Positions 44,837 to 56,340 of a stretch of 64,000 bases of DNA are shown one piece after another (position 1 is the first letter of the stretch; each line of letters opens with the position of its first letter). The stretch spans positions 1 through 64,000 of the forward strand of contig CABIZD010000003.1 of NCBI GenBank assembly GCA_902363125.1, read 5' to 3'. The stretch is from Coriobacteriaceae bacterium. GTDB lineage: Bacteria > Actinomycetota > Coriobacteriia > Coriobacteriales > Coriobacteriaceae. Made by a program: the position numbers and the translations under genes. Under the pieces are notes generated by a model. That model saw nothing but the letters and a program-made list of their open reading frames with translations, was not told the origin of the DNA and did no database searches.

Positions 44837-46276
44837 TTAGTTCTCCTCGGTCTCAGCGGTCTCGGACTCAGCAAAGTTCCAGCCGGCAAGGCGGTCCTTC
44901 GCGGTGTCGATGTCCAGGTAGTTCTCCTCGCCGTCCATGAGTCGCGTAAAGGCGGTAAAGAGATAGTGGGCATCGGTGGGGCCAGGCGAGGCCTCGGGGT
45001 GGTACTGGACCGAGAAGCACGGTGCGTCGAGCAGCTGGATGCCCTCGGCGGTGCCGTCGTTGAGGTTCACATGTGTCAGGCGAATGCGACCAAAGCGCTC
45101 GTTCATCACGACCGGCGCGATTCCGCGGCGCACCCAGACGCGCAGATCTCCATCGGCCGCATGCTCGGTCTCGCCGCCGGAAAGCTCGGGGACAAGCTTG
45201 CCCAAGCTGGGGAACAGCAGGCCAAAGCCATGGTTTTGCGCGGTGATCTCCACACGGCGGCTTACCAGGTTCATAACCGGCTGGTTGCCACCGCGGTGAC
45301 CGAACTTAAGCTTTTCCATCTGGGCGCCGCAGGCCAGGCTGATCATCTGGTGACCAAGACAAATACCAAAGACCGGCACCTTGCCGATCAGCTGCTGCAC
45401 CTGCTCGTAGGTCTCCACCACGGCGTCGGGGTCGCCGGGGCCATTGGACAAAAAGACGCCGTCGGGATTCATGTCGAGCACCTGCTGGGCAGGCGTGTCC
45501 CACGGCACGACGGTAAGGTCGCAGCCGGCGCGGACCAGCCCCTCCAGAATGCCGCGCTTCACACCGCAGTCGTATGCGACCACTTTGTGACGGGCAGGAG
45601 CGGCAGCCGAAAGCGCAAAGTCATGCGTGGCAGGCAGATCGGCGGCCACAAACTCGTGAGGTACGGGGCAACTTACGGTCTTGACCAGGTTCTCGCCTAC
45701 CAGCGTGGGCGCTGCGGCCAGACGCTCGGCAAGCTCGTCGACGTCGAAGATCTCGGTCGAGATAATGCCCATCTTGGAACCATTGTCGCGCAGATGGCGC
45801 ACCAGAGCGCGGGTGTCGACGCCCTCGATAGCGACGATGCCATGGGCGCGCAGATACTCCGGCACGCTGACGGCCGAGCGCCAGTTAGAAGGCGTGGTGC
45901 ACATGTCGCGAACGATCATGCCGCGCATGGCCGGAGCGCTCGCAGAGCGCACGGCGTCGCCGGGGAAGGCCGACTGGACGTCGGTCTCGTCGATACCGTA
46001 GTTGCCGATCTGCGGATAGGTCATGGTTACGATTTGGCCGGCATAACTCGGGTCGGTCATGACCTCAAAGTAGCCCTCGAGCGAGGTGTTGAAGCAGACT
46101 TCGCCGGTCGCGGTACCCTCGGCGCCGCATGCACGTCCATAAAAAATGGTCCCATCCTCAAGATACAGGATGCAGGGACCGCAGGTGCCCTTGCTGGTTT
46201 TGGCCAGCATACGCTGGCAAAGCTCGCTGGGCGCGAAGGTGCGGGCGGCAGCGCCCGCGATATGGTTGTTCGCCAT
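44837..46276 (-). CDS. carA: Carbamoyl-phosphate synthase small subunit
   Basis: The 479-residue glutaminase feeds ammonia to CarB. It has [20 protein letters not shown] in the N-terminal domain and a class I amidotransferase triad (Cys in FGICLGHQ, His and Glu in [10 protein letters not shown]). It is longer than the usual 360-390 residues through extra segments at the N-terminus and in the amidotransferase domain ([20 protein letters not shown]). ATG 46276 follows GGAAGGAG. Confidence 0.96.
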   Translation of the reverse strand: MANNHIAGAAARTFAPSELCQRMLAKTSKGTCGPCILYLEDGTIFYGRACGAEGTATGEVCFNTSLEGYFEVMTDPSYAGQIVTMTYPQIGNYGIDETDVQSAFPGDAVRSASAPAMRGMIVRDMCTTPSNWRSAVSVPEYLRAHGIVAIEGVDTRALVRHLRDNGSKMGIISTEIFDVDELAERLAAAPTLVGENLVKTVSCPVPHEFVAADLPATHDFALSAAAPARHKVVAYDCGVKRGILEGLVRAGCDLTVVPWDTPAQQVLDMNPDGVFLSNGPGDPDAVVETYEQVQQLIGKVPVFGICLGHQMISLACGAQMEKLKFGHRGGNQPVMNLVSRRVEITAQNHGFGLLFPSLGKLVPELSGGETEHAADGDLRVWVRRGIAPVVMNERFGRIRLTHVNLNDGTAEGIQLLDAPCFSVQYHPEASPGPTDAHYLFTAFTRLMDGEENYLDIDTAKDRLAGWNFAESETAETEEN

Positions 46277-46287
46277 AATTCTCCTTC

Positions 46288-46340
46288 CCGGTCTCACAGG
46301 ACCGGCTTAAAGGTGTGTGGTTAGGCCTCGCGGTATTGTA
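46288..46340 (-). promoter_or_regulatory. Candidate carAB promoter box and leader hairpin
   Basis: On the minus strand TACAAT (46340-46335) lies within GCGGTTACAAT, as at prs. A 6-bp hairpin (46300-46305 with 46288-46293) sits just before the ribosome site. No -35 box is clear, and pyrimidine control cannot be shown. Confidence 0.3.
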
Positions 46341-46436
46341 ACCGCAAGTATGCCTCATGGCGTTAATTTCATCGAAATGTTTACGAAATGATAATTATGA
46401 CTTTCTATGCATAATGATTTTTCTGGGACGGGGATT

Positions 46437-46478
46437 AAAAAATCATCCCGCGCGGGCTTGTGGCTCACGCGGGATGAT
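46437..46478 (-). terminator. Terminator of the 46485-47450 gene
   Basis: On the minus strand an 11-bp stem (46468-46478 paired near 46442-46452) is followed by TTTTTT, directly after the stop at 46485. Confidence 0.85.
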
Positions 46479-46484
46479 GGCGTC

Positions 46485-47450
46485 TTACTTTTTCTTGTCC
46501 TGTTCCAGCAGTTCGGACGGTGTGCGATCGGGCTTGCCGCCGCGGAAAATCTCGCGGCCATGCAGACGATGCTCCAGGTCACGCTCGGCCTTTTCCTCGT
46601 CAATCTTGGTCTGGCTCACCACCGGATCCTCAATCAACGACGACACCGAGTTCACCTGCTTCTGAATGCGCTCGGCGATGGTGTCATCCATACTCACGAT
46701 GCGCATCTTCCAGTCGATACTCGTGGCGTTGGATGAGCTCTTGGTCCACACGAACGTCAAAATGGCGCTCTGGTGGCCCCGCGCGGGGAACATGCCAAAG
46801 AAGGAATCGTGCTGAATGTTGCTATCCTCGTCGATATAGGCGTGAACGTTATACACCACGCGGTCGATCTTATCGTTGAGCAGCGCGTTGGTCGCAAGCG
46901 CCGCGGCCTGGATCTGCCCGTTGGACAGCAGCTCGAGCTCGTTGGCAGACGATGTGTCCAACACCGTCACCTCGACCGTGCCCGTACGCTCATCGGCTTC
47001 ATCGACGGTAAAGTCGAGCGGGAACTGCGTAAAGCCGTTGCCCCACTCAAGGCCGCCCTTCAGCGCCGTCGAAACGGTATCGACCGAAACGCTCTCGGAC
47101 AGGTTGGCGGTGTTCAGACGACGCATCACGCCGTAGCCAATCTGCATGCCCACGATCAGCACCAAAATACCGATGACCACGGCCATCGCGGTCTTCGTAA
47201 TGGTATGGCTCACCTGCGAGCCCGAAGGATCGTCCTCGGACAGCGGGTCGATATGTTTTGCCTGGCTCGCGCGGTCCTCGCTGCGCAGCTGCGCTAGCGC
47301 CGCTTTGTCACCGCGCTTGGCCGCAGCCTCCTTCTCACGCATGCGCTCGGTACGCTTTTTGGCGAGCGTGGGATCCAAGACGCCGGATGCATCGATTTCG
47401 GAGAATAACTCCGTCACTTCTTCCGGAGTCAAAGGGTTCTTGTCAGCCAT
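46485..47450 (-). CDS. Single-span membrane protein, unknown family
   Basis: The 321 residues have a charged N-terminal cytoplasmic part of about 85 residues (LAKKRTERMREKEAAAKRGD), one membrane segment near 88-108 (AVVIGILVLIVGMQIGYGV) and an outer domain of about 200 residues (EWGNGFTQFPLDFTVDEADE, ATNALLNDKIDRVVYNVHAY). The tail is basic and acidic mixed, possibly coiled. No family is recognised. It is followed by its own terminator and lies 19 nt downstream of the ABC exporter gene, so it may be cotranscribed with it. Confidence 0.7.
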   Translation of the reverse strand: MADKNPLTPEEVTELFSEIDASGVLDPTLAKKRTERMREKEAAAKRGDKAALAQLRSEDRASQAKHIDPLSEDDPSGSQVSHTITKTAMAVVIGILVLIVGMQIGYGVMRRLNTANLSESVSVDTVSTALKGGLEWGNGFTQFPLDFTVDEADERTGTVEVTVLDTSSANELELLSNGQIQAAALATNALLNDKIDRVVYNVHAYIDEDSNIQHDSFFGMFPARGHQSAILTFVWTKSSSNATSIDWKMRIVSMDDTIAERIQKQVNSVSSLIEDPVVSQTKIDEEKAERDLEHRLHGREIFRGGKPDRTPSELLEQDKKK

Positions 47451-47469
47451 AAACTTCCTGTCATATCAA

Positions 47470-49242
47470 TCAGTCGAGCTCGTGCGCACGCGCACCTTCG
47501 AACTGCATTCGATAGTAACGGGCATAGGTGCCGCCACGGGCGAGAAGCTCCTCGTGCGTGCCACGCTCCATAACGCGACCATGCTCAACGGTCGCAATCT
47601 CATCGGCATGCTTAATGGTCGAAAGACGGTGGGCGATGATAATCGTGGTGCGGCCGCGTGCCAGCTCTTCGAGTGACTCCTGCACCGCCTCCTCGCTCTC
47701 GTTATCCAAAGCACTCGTCGCCTCGTCCAAAATCAGGATCTTGGGGTTCTTGAGAAACACGCGCGCGATGGCAACGCGCTGCTTCTGTCCGCCCGAAAGA
47801 CGGCTGCCGCGCTCGCCCACCACGGTGTCGTAGCCCTGCGGAAGCGACTCGATAAAGGCATCGATGTTGGCGCGACGGGCGGCCTCGGCGATCTCTTCTG
47901 CCGTAGCGCCCGGCTTGCCGTAGGCGATGTTCTCGCCAATCGTGCCGTCAAACAGATAGACATCCTGCTGCACCAGGCCGATGGCGCGGCGCAGGCTCTG
48001 CTGCGTCACATCGCGCACGTCCTGACCGTCGATGCTAATGGATCCGGTAGCCACGTCATAAAAGCGCGGCAGCAGCGAACAGGTCGTGGACTTGCCGCCG
48101 CCCGAAGGGCCAACCAAAGCGATGGTCTGCCCGGGCTTGATGGACAGGTCCATATGGTCGATAACGGGACGCTCGTCGGCATAGCCCTCGCCCAGCTCGA
48201 CATCCTCGTAGTTAAAGCACACGTCGTGATACTCCACGGCGCCAGCAGTCACCTGCAGATCCGTAGCGCCCGGCTTGTCCTGGATATCCGGCGCGGTCGA
48301 GAGCACCTCGTCCATACGTTTAAAGCCGGCGATAGCCTTCTGATACGTTTCGGCCGAATTGACGAGCGTCTCAAGCGGCGTGCAGAACAGCGAAATATAG
48401 AGTGCAAAGGTCGCCATATCGACCGCCTGCAGCTGTCCCTTGGCGACCAGCCAGCCGCCCAGCAGCACCACGATCACATAGAGCACACCCGAGAGCAGGC
48501 CATACGTCGCGGTATAGACGCCCATGGCGTGATACATGTTCTCCTTGGACAAAAGGTAGCGGTCGTTAGAGGCACGGAACTTGGCACGCTCGGTCTCCTC
48601 GTTGGCAAAGCTCTTGACCACGCGCATGCCCGCCAGAGAATCCTGCAGCTGTGCATTAATGCCGCTGATCTTCTTGCGGTTGTCGCTAAAGACCTCGCGC
48701 ATGCGCATGTTCTGCCAAAACATGACGACCGCAAACGCCGCCGTCACCACGGCCATGGCAAGCGCCAGCACCGGAGCGATGGTAAAGAGGATCACAAACG
48801 AGCCGATAATCTCGATACCGCAGATGATGATCCACTCGGGTACGTGATGCGCCGCCTCGCAGATATCGAACAGGTCGTTGACCACGCGGCTCATCATGTC
48901 ACCCGAGCTGTTGCGGTCGAAGTACGCAAAGCTAAAGCGCTCATACTGGTCGAACAGGTCCTCGCGCATTTTGGACTCCATGCGCGCGCCCATCACGTGG
49001 CCCCAATAGCTCACAAAGTAGCGGCAGGCGCAGCGGACGGCATACATCAGCACCAAGCCCACCGCGATCATGCCGAGCGCCTGCATAATGGCAGCCTGAC
49101 CCTGAGTAAATAGCCCACCGGTCAAATTACGCAGAATAATAGGAAAAGCAAGGTCAATGGCGGCAAGCACCAGAGCACAAACAGTATCAGCAACAAAAAG
49201 CCCCATCTGGGGCTCGTAATACGAAAGAAACCTCTTAAACAT
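47470..49242 (-). CDS. ABC exporter, fused membrane and ATPase domains
   Basis: The 590-residue half-transporter has six membrane segments (residues 15-300) and an ATPase with GPSGGGKST, LSGGQKQR, ILILDEATSALD and an AHRLS switch. It is of the multidrug/lipid exporter type and should work as a homodimer or with a partner elsewhere. ATG 49242 (MFKRFLSYYEPQ) follows CGAGGAC. The longer frame to 49509 would translate the structured element and is rejected. Confidence 0.93.
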   Translation of the reverse strand: MFKRFLSYYEPQMGLFVADTVCALVLAAIDLAFPIILRNLTGGLFTQGQAAIMQALGMIAVGLVLMYAVRCACRYFVSYWGHVMGARMESKMREDLFDQYERFSFAYFDRNSSGDMMSRVVNDLFDICEAAHHVPEWIIICGIEIIGSFVILFTIAPVLALAMAVVTAAFAVVMFWQNMRMREVFSDNRKKISGINAQLQDSLAGMRVVKSFANEETERAKFRASNDRYLLSKENMYHAMGVYTATYGLLSGVLYVIVVLLGGWLVAKGQLQAVDMATFALYISLFCTPLETLVNSAETYQKAIAGFKRMDEVLSTAPDIQDKPGATDLQVTAGAVEYHDVCFNYEDVELGEGYADERPVIDHMDLSIKPGQTIALVGPSGGGKSTTCSLLPRFYDVATGSISIDGQDVRDVTQQSLRRAIGLVQQDVYLFDGTIGENIAYGKPGATAEEIAEAARRANIDAFIESLPQGYDTVVGERGSRLSGGQKQRVAIARVFLKNPKILILDEATSALDNESEEAVQESLEELARGRTTIIIAHRLSTIKHADEIATVEHGRVMERGTHEELLARGGTYARYYRMQFEGARAHELD

Positions 49243-49342
49243 GCAGTCCTCGAAGAGAAATAAATAGCGTGATAAATCCGGTTGAGCCGGTCGGGCTGAA
49301 AACAAAGCGTCCCAACAAACATAACGCCGATGTTCTAGCAAC

Positions 49343-49489
49343 GTCAGCGAAAACGTCCCTAAGCGAGCAAGGTGCCTTGAAAGAGGAGCGACGCGTACTT
49401 CGGTACGCGAGCGACGATTGAAAGGCAGATTGCCGCTTAGGGGCGTTTGCAGCGTCGACTCGTTACGCGGTTTGGTAAAACCGCGTAAC
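49343..49489. ncRNA. 147-nt conserved structured element, copy 2
   Basis: This is the second copy of the element at 29774-29920. The same fixed blocks appear in the same order. The variable helices are replaced together: GTCCCTAA (49355-49362) pairs with TTAGGGGC (49437-49444), CCTT (49375-49378) with AAGG (49422-49425), and GCGTAC (49393-49398) with GTACGC (49403-49408) across a CTTCGG loop. The end hairpin (GTTACGCGGTTT with AAACCGCGTAAC) is identical. It touches the stop codon of the NUDIX gene. The strand is unknown. Confidence 0.7.
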
Positions 49490-50185
49490 CTAGAGCTCCG
49501 TGCCCCCAAGGCGGTGTGCGATGCTGTCGCAGGCCAAGGCGCCCACGACGGTCTTGGCGTCTTCGATCTTGCCGTCGAGTACGGCGTCGATCAGCTCATG
49601 CAGCGGCACCAGGTCCACGTTGACAAACTCGTCATCATCGGGGTTGGGCGCATCAAACTCGAGCTTGGTAGCCAAGTAGATGTGGATAATCTCATCGCAA
49701 AAACCACAGGACGTGACAATCGACGTCAAAAAGCGAATGCGACCAGCCCTAAAGCCCGTCTCCTCATGCAGCTCGCGCTTGGCGCAATCGAGCGGGTCCT
49801 CGCCTGGATCGAGCTTGCCGGCGGGAATCTCGACCGTCACGCGGTCGATGGCGGTGCGGTACTGACGCACCAGTACGATCTTGCCGCTCTCGGTCAGTGC
49901 CACAACAGCCGCCGCACCCGGATGGCGAACGATATCGCGGGCGCTGCGGCGACCGTTGGGCAGCTCAACCTCAAGACGGTGGACGTCGAGGATCTTGCCC
50001 TTCCAGGCGCACTCCTCCGAAAGAATCTTCTCGTGCAGCTCGGCATCGTGCGGGTCGTCATCGCCCAGCACCAGCGCCGGCTCGTCAGCGACCTCGCCAC
50101 CAGGCTCGCCCTCGGCGTGCCCATACACGCGGCTGTCCTCTTCGACGATCTGCGCGTCCACGAGCTCTTCGTTCTTCTCGTCCAT
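49490..50185 (-). CDS. NUDIX hydrolase, ADP-ribose pyrophosphatase type
   Basis: The 231 residues carry a complete NUDIX box (GKLDPGEDPLDCAKRELHEE then TGF) after EIPAG, typical of ADP-sugar hydrolases. An acidic N-terminal extension of about 50 residues (GEPGGEVADEPALVLGDDD) is unusual. ATG 50185 fits the GAGAGGA site better than 50194. It lies 21 nt after purD on the same strand. The stop codon abuts the 147-nt element. Confidence 0.9.
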   Translation of the reverse strand: MDEKNEELVDAQIVEEDSRVYGHAEGEPGGEVADEPALVLGDDDPHDAELHEKILSEECAWKGKILDVHRLEVELPNGRRSARDIVRHPGAAAVVALTESGKIVLVRQYRTAIDRVTVEIPAGKLDPGEDPLDCAKRELHEETGFRAGRIRFLTSIVTSCGFCDEIIHIYLATKLEFDAPNPDDDEFVNVDLVPLHELIDAVLDGKIEDAKTVVGALACDSIAHRLGGTEL

Positions 50186-50206
50186 CCGTCTCATTCCTCT
50201 CGGATT

Positions 50207-51511
50207 TTAGGCATCCCAGGCGTCGCGGCCGCGCAGCGCGCGCAGGCCGATGTCGTGACGCAGGGTCTTGCCCTCAAAATCAATCTTCTCGCAGGCCTCG
50301 TAGGCAAGGTTGCGGGCGTTCTCAAACGTATCGCCCAGCGCGGTCACGGCAAGCACGCGGCCACCATTGGTCACGAGCTGGCCGTCCACCACGGCAGTGC
50401 CCGCGTGGTACACGGTCACGTTCTCCATGGCCTCGGCATCGGCGATACCGGTAATGACCTTGCCTTTCTCGTAGCTGCCGGGATAACCCGCACTCGTCAG
50501 GACAACGGCCACGGCCCACTCGTCGCGCCAGTCGAGTTCAATCTGATCGAGCTCGCAGTTGGCGCAGGCGAGCATGACCTCGACCAGGTCGTTCTTAAGG
50601 CGCGGCAGAACGACCTGCGTCTCGGGGTCGCCAAAGCGGGCATTGAACTCCAGCACCTTGGGGCCGGCAGGCGTGAGCATAAAGCCGCCGTACAGGCAGC
50701 CGCGGTAGTCGATACCCTCGGCAGCGAGCTCGGCCACGGTCTGCTCCATGACCTTCACCATGGTGGCGTGCTCCTCGTCAGTCACGATGGGCACCGGGCT
50801 GTAGACGCCCATGCCGCCGGTGTTGGGACCAAGGTCGCCCTCAAGCGCGCGCTTGTGGTCCTGCGAGGTGGCCATGGGGCGCACGGTCTTGCCGTCGGTA
50901 AAGGCCAGCAGCGAGCACTCGGGACCAACGAGCATCTCCTCGATAACCACGGTGTTGCCGGCATCGCCAAAGGTGCCGCCAAAGCACTCGCGCACGGCCT
51001 CCTCGGCCTGCTCAAGTTCGGTCGCCACGATAACGCCCTTGCCTGCGGCAAGGCCGTCGGCCTTGACGACCAGCGGGACGCCTTGCTCGCGTACGTAGGC
51101 GAGAGCCGAAGCCTCGTCGGTAAACGAGCCGTAGGCTGCCGTCGGAATGCCCGCACGCTCCATGAGCTGCTTGGAGAACAGCTTGGAGCCCTCCATCTGG
51201 GCGCCCTCGGCACCCGGGCCAAAGCAGGGAATACCCGCCGCGCGCACGGCGTCGGCCACGCCCGCCACGAGCGGAGCCTCGGGGCCAATTACCACGAGTC
51301 CGCATCCGTGGCTCTGCGCAAACGCCGCCACGGCCGCAGGATCGCAGTCGTCGAGAACAACGTTCTCGCCGCAGCTCGCGGTGCCGCCGTTGCCCGGCGC
51401 GATGTAGAGCTTGCCGGCGCGCGGTGATGCTGCGAGCTTGGCTGCCAAAGCATGCTCACGGCCGCCGCTGCCCAACAACAGGATGTCGATGGTTTGAGTG
51501 TCCGCCTTCAA
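50207..51511 (-). CDS. purD: Phosphoribosylamine-glycine ligase
   Basis: This 434-residue ATP-grasp enzyme makes GAR. Motifs are [52 protein letters not shown] and [14 protein letters not shown]. The start is TTG 51511 (read [11 protein letters not shown]), with GAGGAGG 5 nt upstream; no ATG lies between it and the first motif. A hairpin separates it from purA upstream. Confidence 0.95.
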   Translation of the reverse strand: MKADTQTIDILLLGSGGREHALAAKLAASPRAGKLYIAPGNGGTASCGENVVLDDCDPAAVAAFAQSHGCGLVVIGPEAPLVAGVADAVRAAGIPCFGPGAEGAQMEGSKLFSKQLMERAGIPTAAYGSFTDEASALAYVREQGVPLVVKADGLAAGKGVIVATELEQAEEAVRECFGGTFGDAGNTVVIEEMLVGPECSLLAFTDGKTVRPMATSQDHKRALEGDLGPNTGGMGVYSPVPIVTDEEHATMVKVMEQTVAELAAEGIDYRGCLYGGFMLTPAGPKVLEFNARFGDPETQVVLPRLKNDLVEVMLACANCELDQIELDWRDEWAVAVVLTSAGYPGSYEKGKVITGIADAEAMENVTVYHAGTAVVDGQLVTNGGRVLAVTALGDTFENARNLAYEACEKIDFEGKTLRHDIGLRALRGRDAWDA

Positions 51512-51565
51512 GGGTGCCTCCTCTATGGATGAATGGCCCGCTCCGCGCGAGCCCCTTGCAAGCAA

Positions 51566-51607
51566 ATATACCCCTCGGCCGCCCACCCGGGCTGCAAAGG
51601 GGTATAT
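51566..51607. repeat. Hairpin between purA and purD
   Basis: A perfect 10-bp stem ATATACCCCT (51566-51575 with 51598-51607) with a GC-rich 22-nt loop. It lies 22 nt after the purA stop and could weaken read-through into purD. Confidence 0.75.
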
Positions 51608-51629
51608 CGCAATAACCAAATAGTCCCGA

Positions 51630-52925
<1,296 letters not shown>

Positions 52926-53009
52926 TTACATTCATGGCCTGTCTACGCGCCACGCCGGCACGCAGAAGCACAAAACATTCCCAGTATACCCGTGCAACGG
53001 GCGCCTGTC

Positions 53010-54401
53010 CTACTCCTCGGCATGTGCCCCATCAAGCTCATAGAACTTGGTGGATGCCGGCAGGAACATCAGGTCGACGTCGCCGATCGGGCCCGAACGG
53101 TTCTTGGCCACGACGATACGCGTAACGCCCTCGTCGGGTCGATCGTCGCGCGAGGCCTCGGCCTCGTCCGCGGAGCGGTCCAAGAACATAACGATATCGG
53201 CGTCCTGCTCGATGGAGCCCGATTCACGAAGGTCGGAAAGCTGCGGGCGCTTGCCGGTACGGGATTCGACCTGACGCGAGAGCTGCGACAGCGCGATGAG
53301 TGGGATCTTGAGCTCCTTGGCCATGATCTTCAGACCACGCGACATCTCCGAAACCTCGACGGTACGGCTCTCGGAGCGGCGTCCCGGCGGAGGACTCACC
53401 AGCTGCAGGTAGTCCAGGATGATGATGGCCTTCTCCTTGTTATGGAGCATGCGACGGCTCTTGGCGCGAATCTCGGTCACTGTGGTGCCGGGCGTATCGT
53501 CAATCAGAATATCCAGCTTGGATAAGGTCTGCGTGGCCTCGTTGATATTGGCCCACTGCTCGGGGCTAATGCGGCCCATGCGGAAATCACTGATCGAGAT
53601 CATGGCATAGGCGCAAATCAGACGCTGGGCAATTTCCTTGCCCGACATCTCCAGCGAGAAGAAGCCGACGGTATAACCAGCAGCGGCAGCGTTAAGTGCC
53701 AGGTTCAGAGCGAACGACGTCTTACCTACAGCAGGACGGGCGCCGATGATGATGAGCTGGCCCTCGCGGAAGCCCATGAGCATGCGGTCGAGCGACGGGA
53801 AGCCCGTGGGCACGCCCGCAGCCTGGCCACCGGCCTGGCACACTTCCTCGGCCTCGTTATAGGCCTCGACCATAAACTCGGTCAGCGTCTTGTAGCTCGA
53901 CTTGACCTCGCGCGCCGTAACCTTGAGCAGCTTGCTCTCGGCCAGCTCGACAACCTCTTTGGTGTCGGTGGGGGCGTTATATGCCAGCGCGTTGATCTCG
54001 TTGGTGGCGCCGATCAGCTCACGCAGCATCGAATCGCGGCGAACGATGGCGGCATGGTGCTGCCAGTTGACGAGCGACAGGGTCTGACCCATCAACTCCA
54101 AAATATACGCTTCGCCGCCCACGGCATCGAGCTTGTTGATGCTTCGCAGATAATCGATCAGCGAGATGGAGTCGATGGGAATGCGGCTGTTGTACATATC
54201 GACCATCGCGGTATAGATGGTCTTATGAATGGGCCGGTAGAAGTCATCGGGCTGCAGCTCGACCTGGGCCTCTTCGACCACCTCGGGCGATAGCAGCATA
54301 GCGGCCAGTACATTGGCCTCTGCATCTTGGTTTTGGGGAAGACCCAACTTTGAGCCGCGGTCCTCAACCGTCAGCCCGGTCTCCCTATCGTCATATGCCA
54401 T
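53010..54401 (-). CDS. dnaB: Replicative DNA helicase
   Basis: The 463-residue hexameric helicase has an N-terminal helical domain (PQNQDAEANVLAAMLLSPEV) and a RecA-like motor with Walker A GARPAVGKTS, Walker B IIILDYLQLV and the arginine-finger area. ATG 54401 (MAYDDRETG) follows GAGG. No intein is seen. It is separated from rplI by a strong terminator. Confidence 0.97.
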   Translation of the reverse strand: MAYDDRETGLTVEDRGSKLGLPQNQDAEANVLAAMLLSPEVVEEAQVELQPDDFYRPIHKTIYTAMVDMYNSRIPIDSISLIDYLRSINKLDAVGGEAYILELMGQTLSLVNWQHHAAIVRRDSMLRELIGATNEINALAYNAPTDTKEVVELAESKLLKVTAREVKSSYKTLTEFMVEAYNEAEEVCQAGGQAAGVPTGFPSLDRMLMGFREGQLIIIGARPAVGKTSFALNLALNAAAAGYTVGFFSLEMSGKEIAQRLICAYAMISISDFRMGRISPEQWANINEATQTLSKLDILIDDTPGTTVTEIRAKSRRMLHNKEKAIIILDYLQLVSPPPGRRSESRTVEVSEMSRGLKIMAKELKIPLIALSQLSRQVESRTGKRPQLSDLRESGSIEQDADIVMFLDRSADEAEASRDDRPDEGVTRIVVAKNRSGPIGDVDLMFLPASTKFYELDGAHAEE

Positions 54402-54555
54402 GAGCATCCTCATTCATATCGCTTGCGAGCATCCATAGTATCAGCCACGGTCCCAAAACGCGCCGCGCGCCGCCAATCATCACCGAACCAAACGGATGAA
54501 CGGTCCTGTATATAGGACTTCGACGCAACGTTCACCATGACACTCACTCAGCGCA

Positions 54556-54594
54556 AAAAAACAAAAGGGCGCCCTGGTTTCCCAGAGCGCCCTT
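54556..54594 (-). terminator. Terminator of the rpsF-ssb-rpsR-rplI operon
   Basis: On the minus strand a 13-bp stem (54582-54594 with 54565-54577, one G-T pair) is followed by TTGTTTTTTT, 33 nt after the rplI stop. Confidence 0.9.
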
Positions 54595-54626
54595 CTTAGA
54601 ACAAGATTGTTGCGTTGCAGCAAATG

Positions 54627-55166
54627 CTACTCGGCAGCAGCCTCAGTCTCGACCTCGGCGGTCTCGGCCTCGGCGACCTCAGCGGCCTCCTCGACCTCAG
54701 CCTCGGCAGCGAGCTCCTCGGCGGTAACGCCGACGAGAACGACAACCTCGGCCTTGATCTCGCGGTACAGCGAGATGGCAACGGTGTGGGCACCGGCAAC
54801 CTTGATGGGCTTACCGAGCTCGACGCGCTTGCGGTCGATGTCCATACCGAGCTGAGCCTTGATGGCGTCAGCGATCATAGCGGCGGTAACGGAGCCAAAG
54901 AGGATGCCCTCGTCGCCGACCTTGACGTCAACGGTGACCGTCTTGCCCTCGAAGGCAGCCTTGGTCTCGTTGGCGGTAGCCAGACGGACGGCCTCGCGCT
55001 TGGCGATGTTGTTGCGACGCTCGTCAAGCTGCTTGAGGTTGCCCTTGGTGGCGGCAACAGCGAGCTTCTTGGGGAACAGGAAGTTCTCAGCGTAACCCTG
55101 AGCGACCTCTACGACGTCACCCTCGCCGCCCTTGCCCTTGATCTCATCGAGAAGAATAACCTTCAT
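54627..55166 (-). CDS. rplI: Ribosomal protein L9
   Basis: This 179-residue 50S protein has the classic N-terminal domain (MKVILLDEIKGKGGEGDVV, GYAENFLFPKKLAVAAT) and a long helix to the C-terminal domain. The last 25-30 residues are an Ala/Glu/Val tail (AEVEEAAEVAEAETAEVE) beyond the usual length of about 150. It is the last gene of its operon. Confidence 0.97.
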   Translation of the reverse strand: MKVILLDEIKGKGGEGDVVEVAQGYAENFLFPKKLAVAATKGNLKQLDERRNNIAKREAVRLATANETKAAFEGKTVTVDVKVGDEGILFGSVTAAMIADAIKAQLGMDIDRKRVELGKPIKVAGAHTVAISLYREIKAEVVVLVGVTAEELAAEAEVEEAAEVAEAETAEVETEAAAE

Positions 55167-55181
55167 GATGCGTCTCCCTTC

Positions 55182-55448
55182 TTAGCCGCGGTCGCGGTTG
55201 CCACGAGAGGAAACCACGGGGACGGTGTACGGCAGGAGAGCCATCTCGCGGGCGCGCTTGATGGCGTTGGCGATGTCATGCTGATGCTGCGTGCAAGCGC
55301 CAGTGACGCGACGGGGCTTGATCTTGCCACGGTCGGTCATGTACTTACGGAGAAGCTGAGTGTCCTTATAGTCGATGAACTCAGTGTTCTCCTTGCAGAA
55401 CTGGCAGTACTTACGACGCGGCTGACGTGCAGAAAAATCATTAGCCAT
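55182..55448 (-). CDS. rpsR: Ribosomal protein S18
   Basis: This 88-residue 30S protein has [19 protein letters not shown], then [20 protein letters not shown]. The cysteines in the first motif plus Cys/His in the second suggest a zinc-binding form. ATG 55448 ([10 protein letters not shown]) is the family start; the longer frame is not supported. Confidence 0.97.
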   Translation of the reverse strand: MANDFSARQPRRKYCQFCKENTEFIDYKDTQLLRKYMTDRGKIKPRRVTGACTQHQHDIANAIKRAREMALLPYTVPVVSSRGNRDRG

Positions 55449-55519
55449 GTCAAAATACCTTTCATTTGGCAACTTCGGCGAACCGAAGCCGCCTCTCACT
55501 CAAAAATAGGTGAACACCC

Positions 55520-55972
55520 TTAGAACGGGATGTCTTCATCGTAGACGTCGACCGCGGGAGGTGTGGCCACCGGTGCGGCAGGACGTGCTGCGGGCGCGGG
55601 AGCTGCGGGGGCGTAACCGCCCTGATCGTAGCCACCCTGGCCACCACGGGAGCTCATAAACTCGATCTCATCGACGATGACCTCAAGCTTGCTCCGGCGC
55701 TGGCCGTCGCGCTCCCAAGAGCTGTAGCGCAGCTTGCCCTCGATCGCGACCTTGTTTCCCTTTGCCAGGAAACGGCTCACGGCCTCGGCGCGGGTGCCGA
55801 ACATAGTGCAGTCGACAAAGTTGGGATAGTCCTCCCACTCGCCAGTCTGCGCGTTACGGCGACGATCGTTGACGGCGACGCCAAAGGACAGAACCTGGGT
55901 TCCGCCGGCGGTGGCGCGCAGCTCGGGATCGCGGGTGAGGTTACCGGTGATGTTCACTCGATTGATGCTCAT
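55520..55972 (-). CDS. ssb: Single-stranded DNA-binding protein
   Basis: The 150 residues form an OB fold (NITGNLTRDPELRATAGG, FVDCTMFGTRAEAVSRFL, GKLRYSSWE), a flexible Gly/Pro/Ala linker and the partner-binding acidic tip ending DEDIPF. It lies between rpsF and rpsR as in most bacteria. Confidence 0.97.
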   Translation of the reverse strand: MSINRVNITGNLTRDPELRATAGGTQVLSFGVAVNDRRRNAQTGEWEDYPNFVDCTMFGTRAEAVSRFLAKGNKVAIEGKLRYSSWERDGQRRSKLEVIVDEIEFMSSRGGQGGYDQGGYAPAAPAPAARPAAPVATPPAVDVYDEDIPF

Positions 55973-56020
55973 AACTCACTACTTCCTCTTGGGGCACAAG
56001 CCCAGTCCAAAACGACAGTC

Positions 56021-56314
56021 TTACTCCTGGTCGTCGCGACGGACGATCATGTGGCGGACCACAGCGTCGGTGATGCGCAGGACGCGATCAAGCTCGGCGA
56101 TCTGGGTAGGATCTGCGTGGAAGTTGATGAGGGTGTAGTCACCATCGGTGAGGTCGTTGATCTCGTAGGCGAGCTTGCGCTTGCCCCACTCGTCAACGGA
56201 GTCGACCTTGCCAGCGCCCTCAGCGATCGTGGTATCGATACGCTTCATAACAGCGAGACGAGTCTCGGGGTCGAGCGACGGGTCAACAAAGAACAGCAGT
56301 TCATAAGCCTTCAT
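56021..56314 (-). CDS. rpsF: Ribosomal protein S6
   Basis: The 97-residue 30S protein starts MKAYELLFFVDPSLDPETR and has DEWGKRKLAYEINDLTDGDY. ATG 56314 follows GAGGAGGTGA. It is the first gene of the operon, with promoter and leader hairpin upstream. Confidence 0.97.
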   Translation of the reverse strand: MKAYELLFFVDPSLDPETRLAVMKRIDTTIAEGAGKVDSVDEWGKRKLAYEINDLTDGDYTLINFHADPTQIAELDRVLRITDAVVRHMIVRRDDQE

Positions 56315-56340
56315 ATTGTCACCTCCTCTGGGCAAATGTG

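Noticed and set aside
49243..49509. N-terminal extension of the ABC exporter frame
   Set aside because: It reads through the second structured element; the ATG at 49242 has a ribosome site and matches where exporters start.
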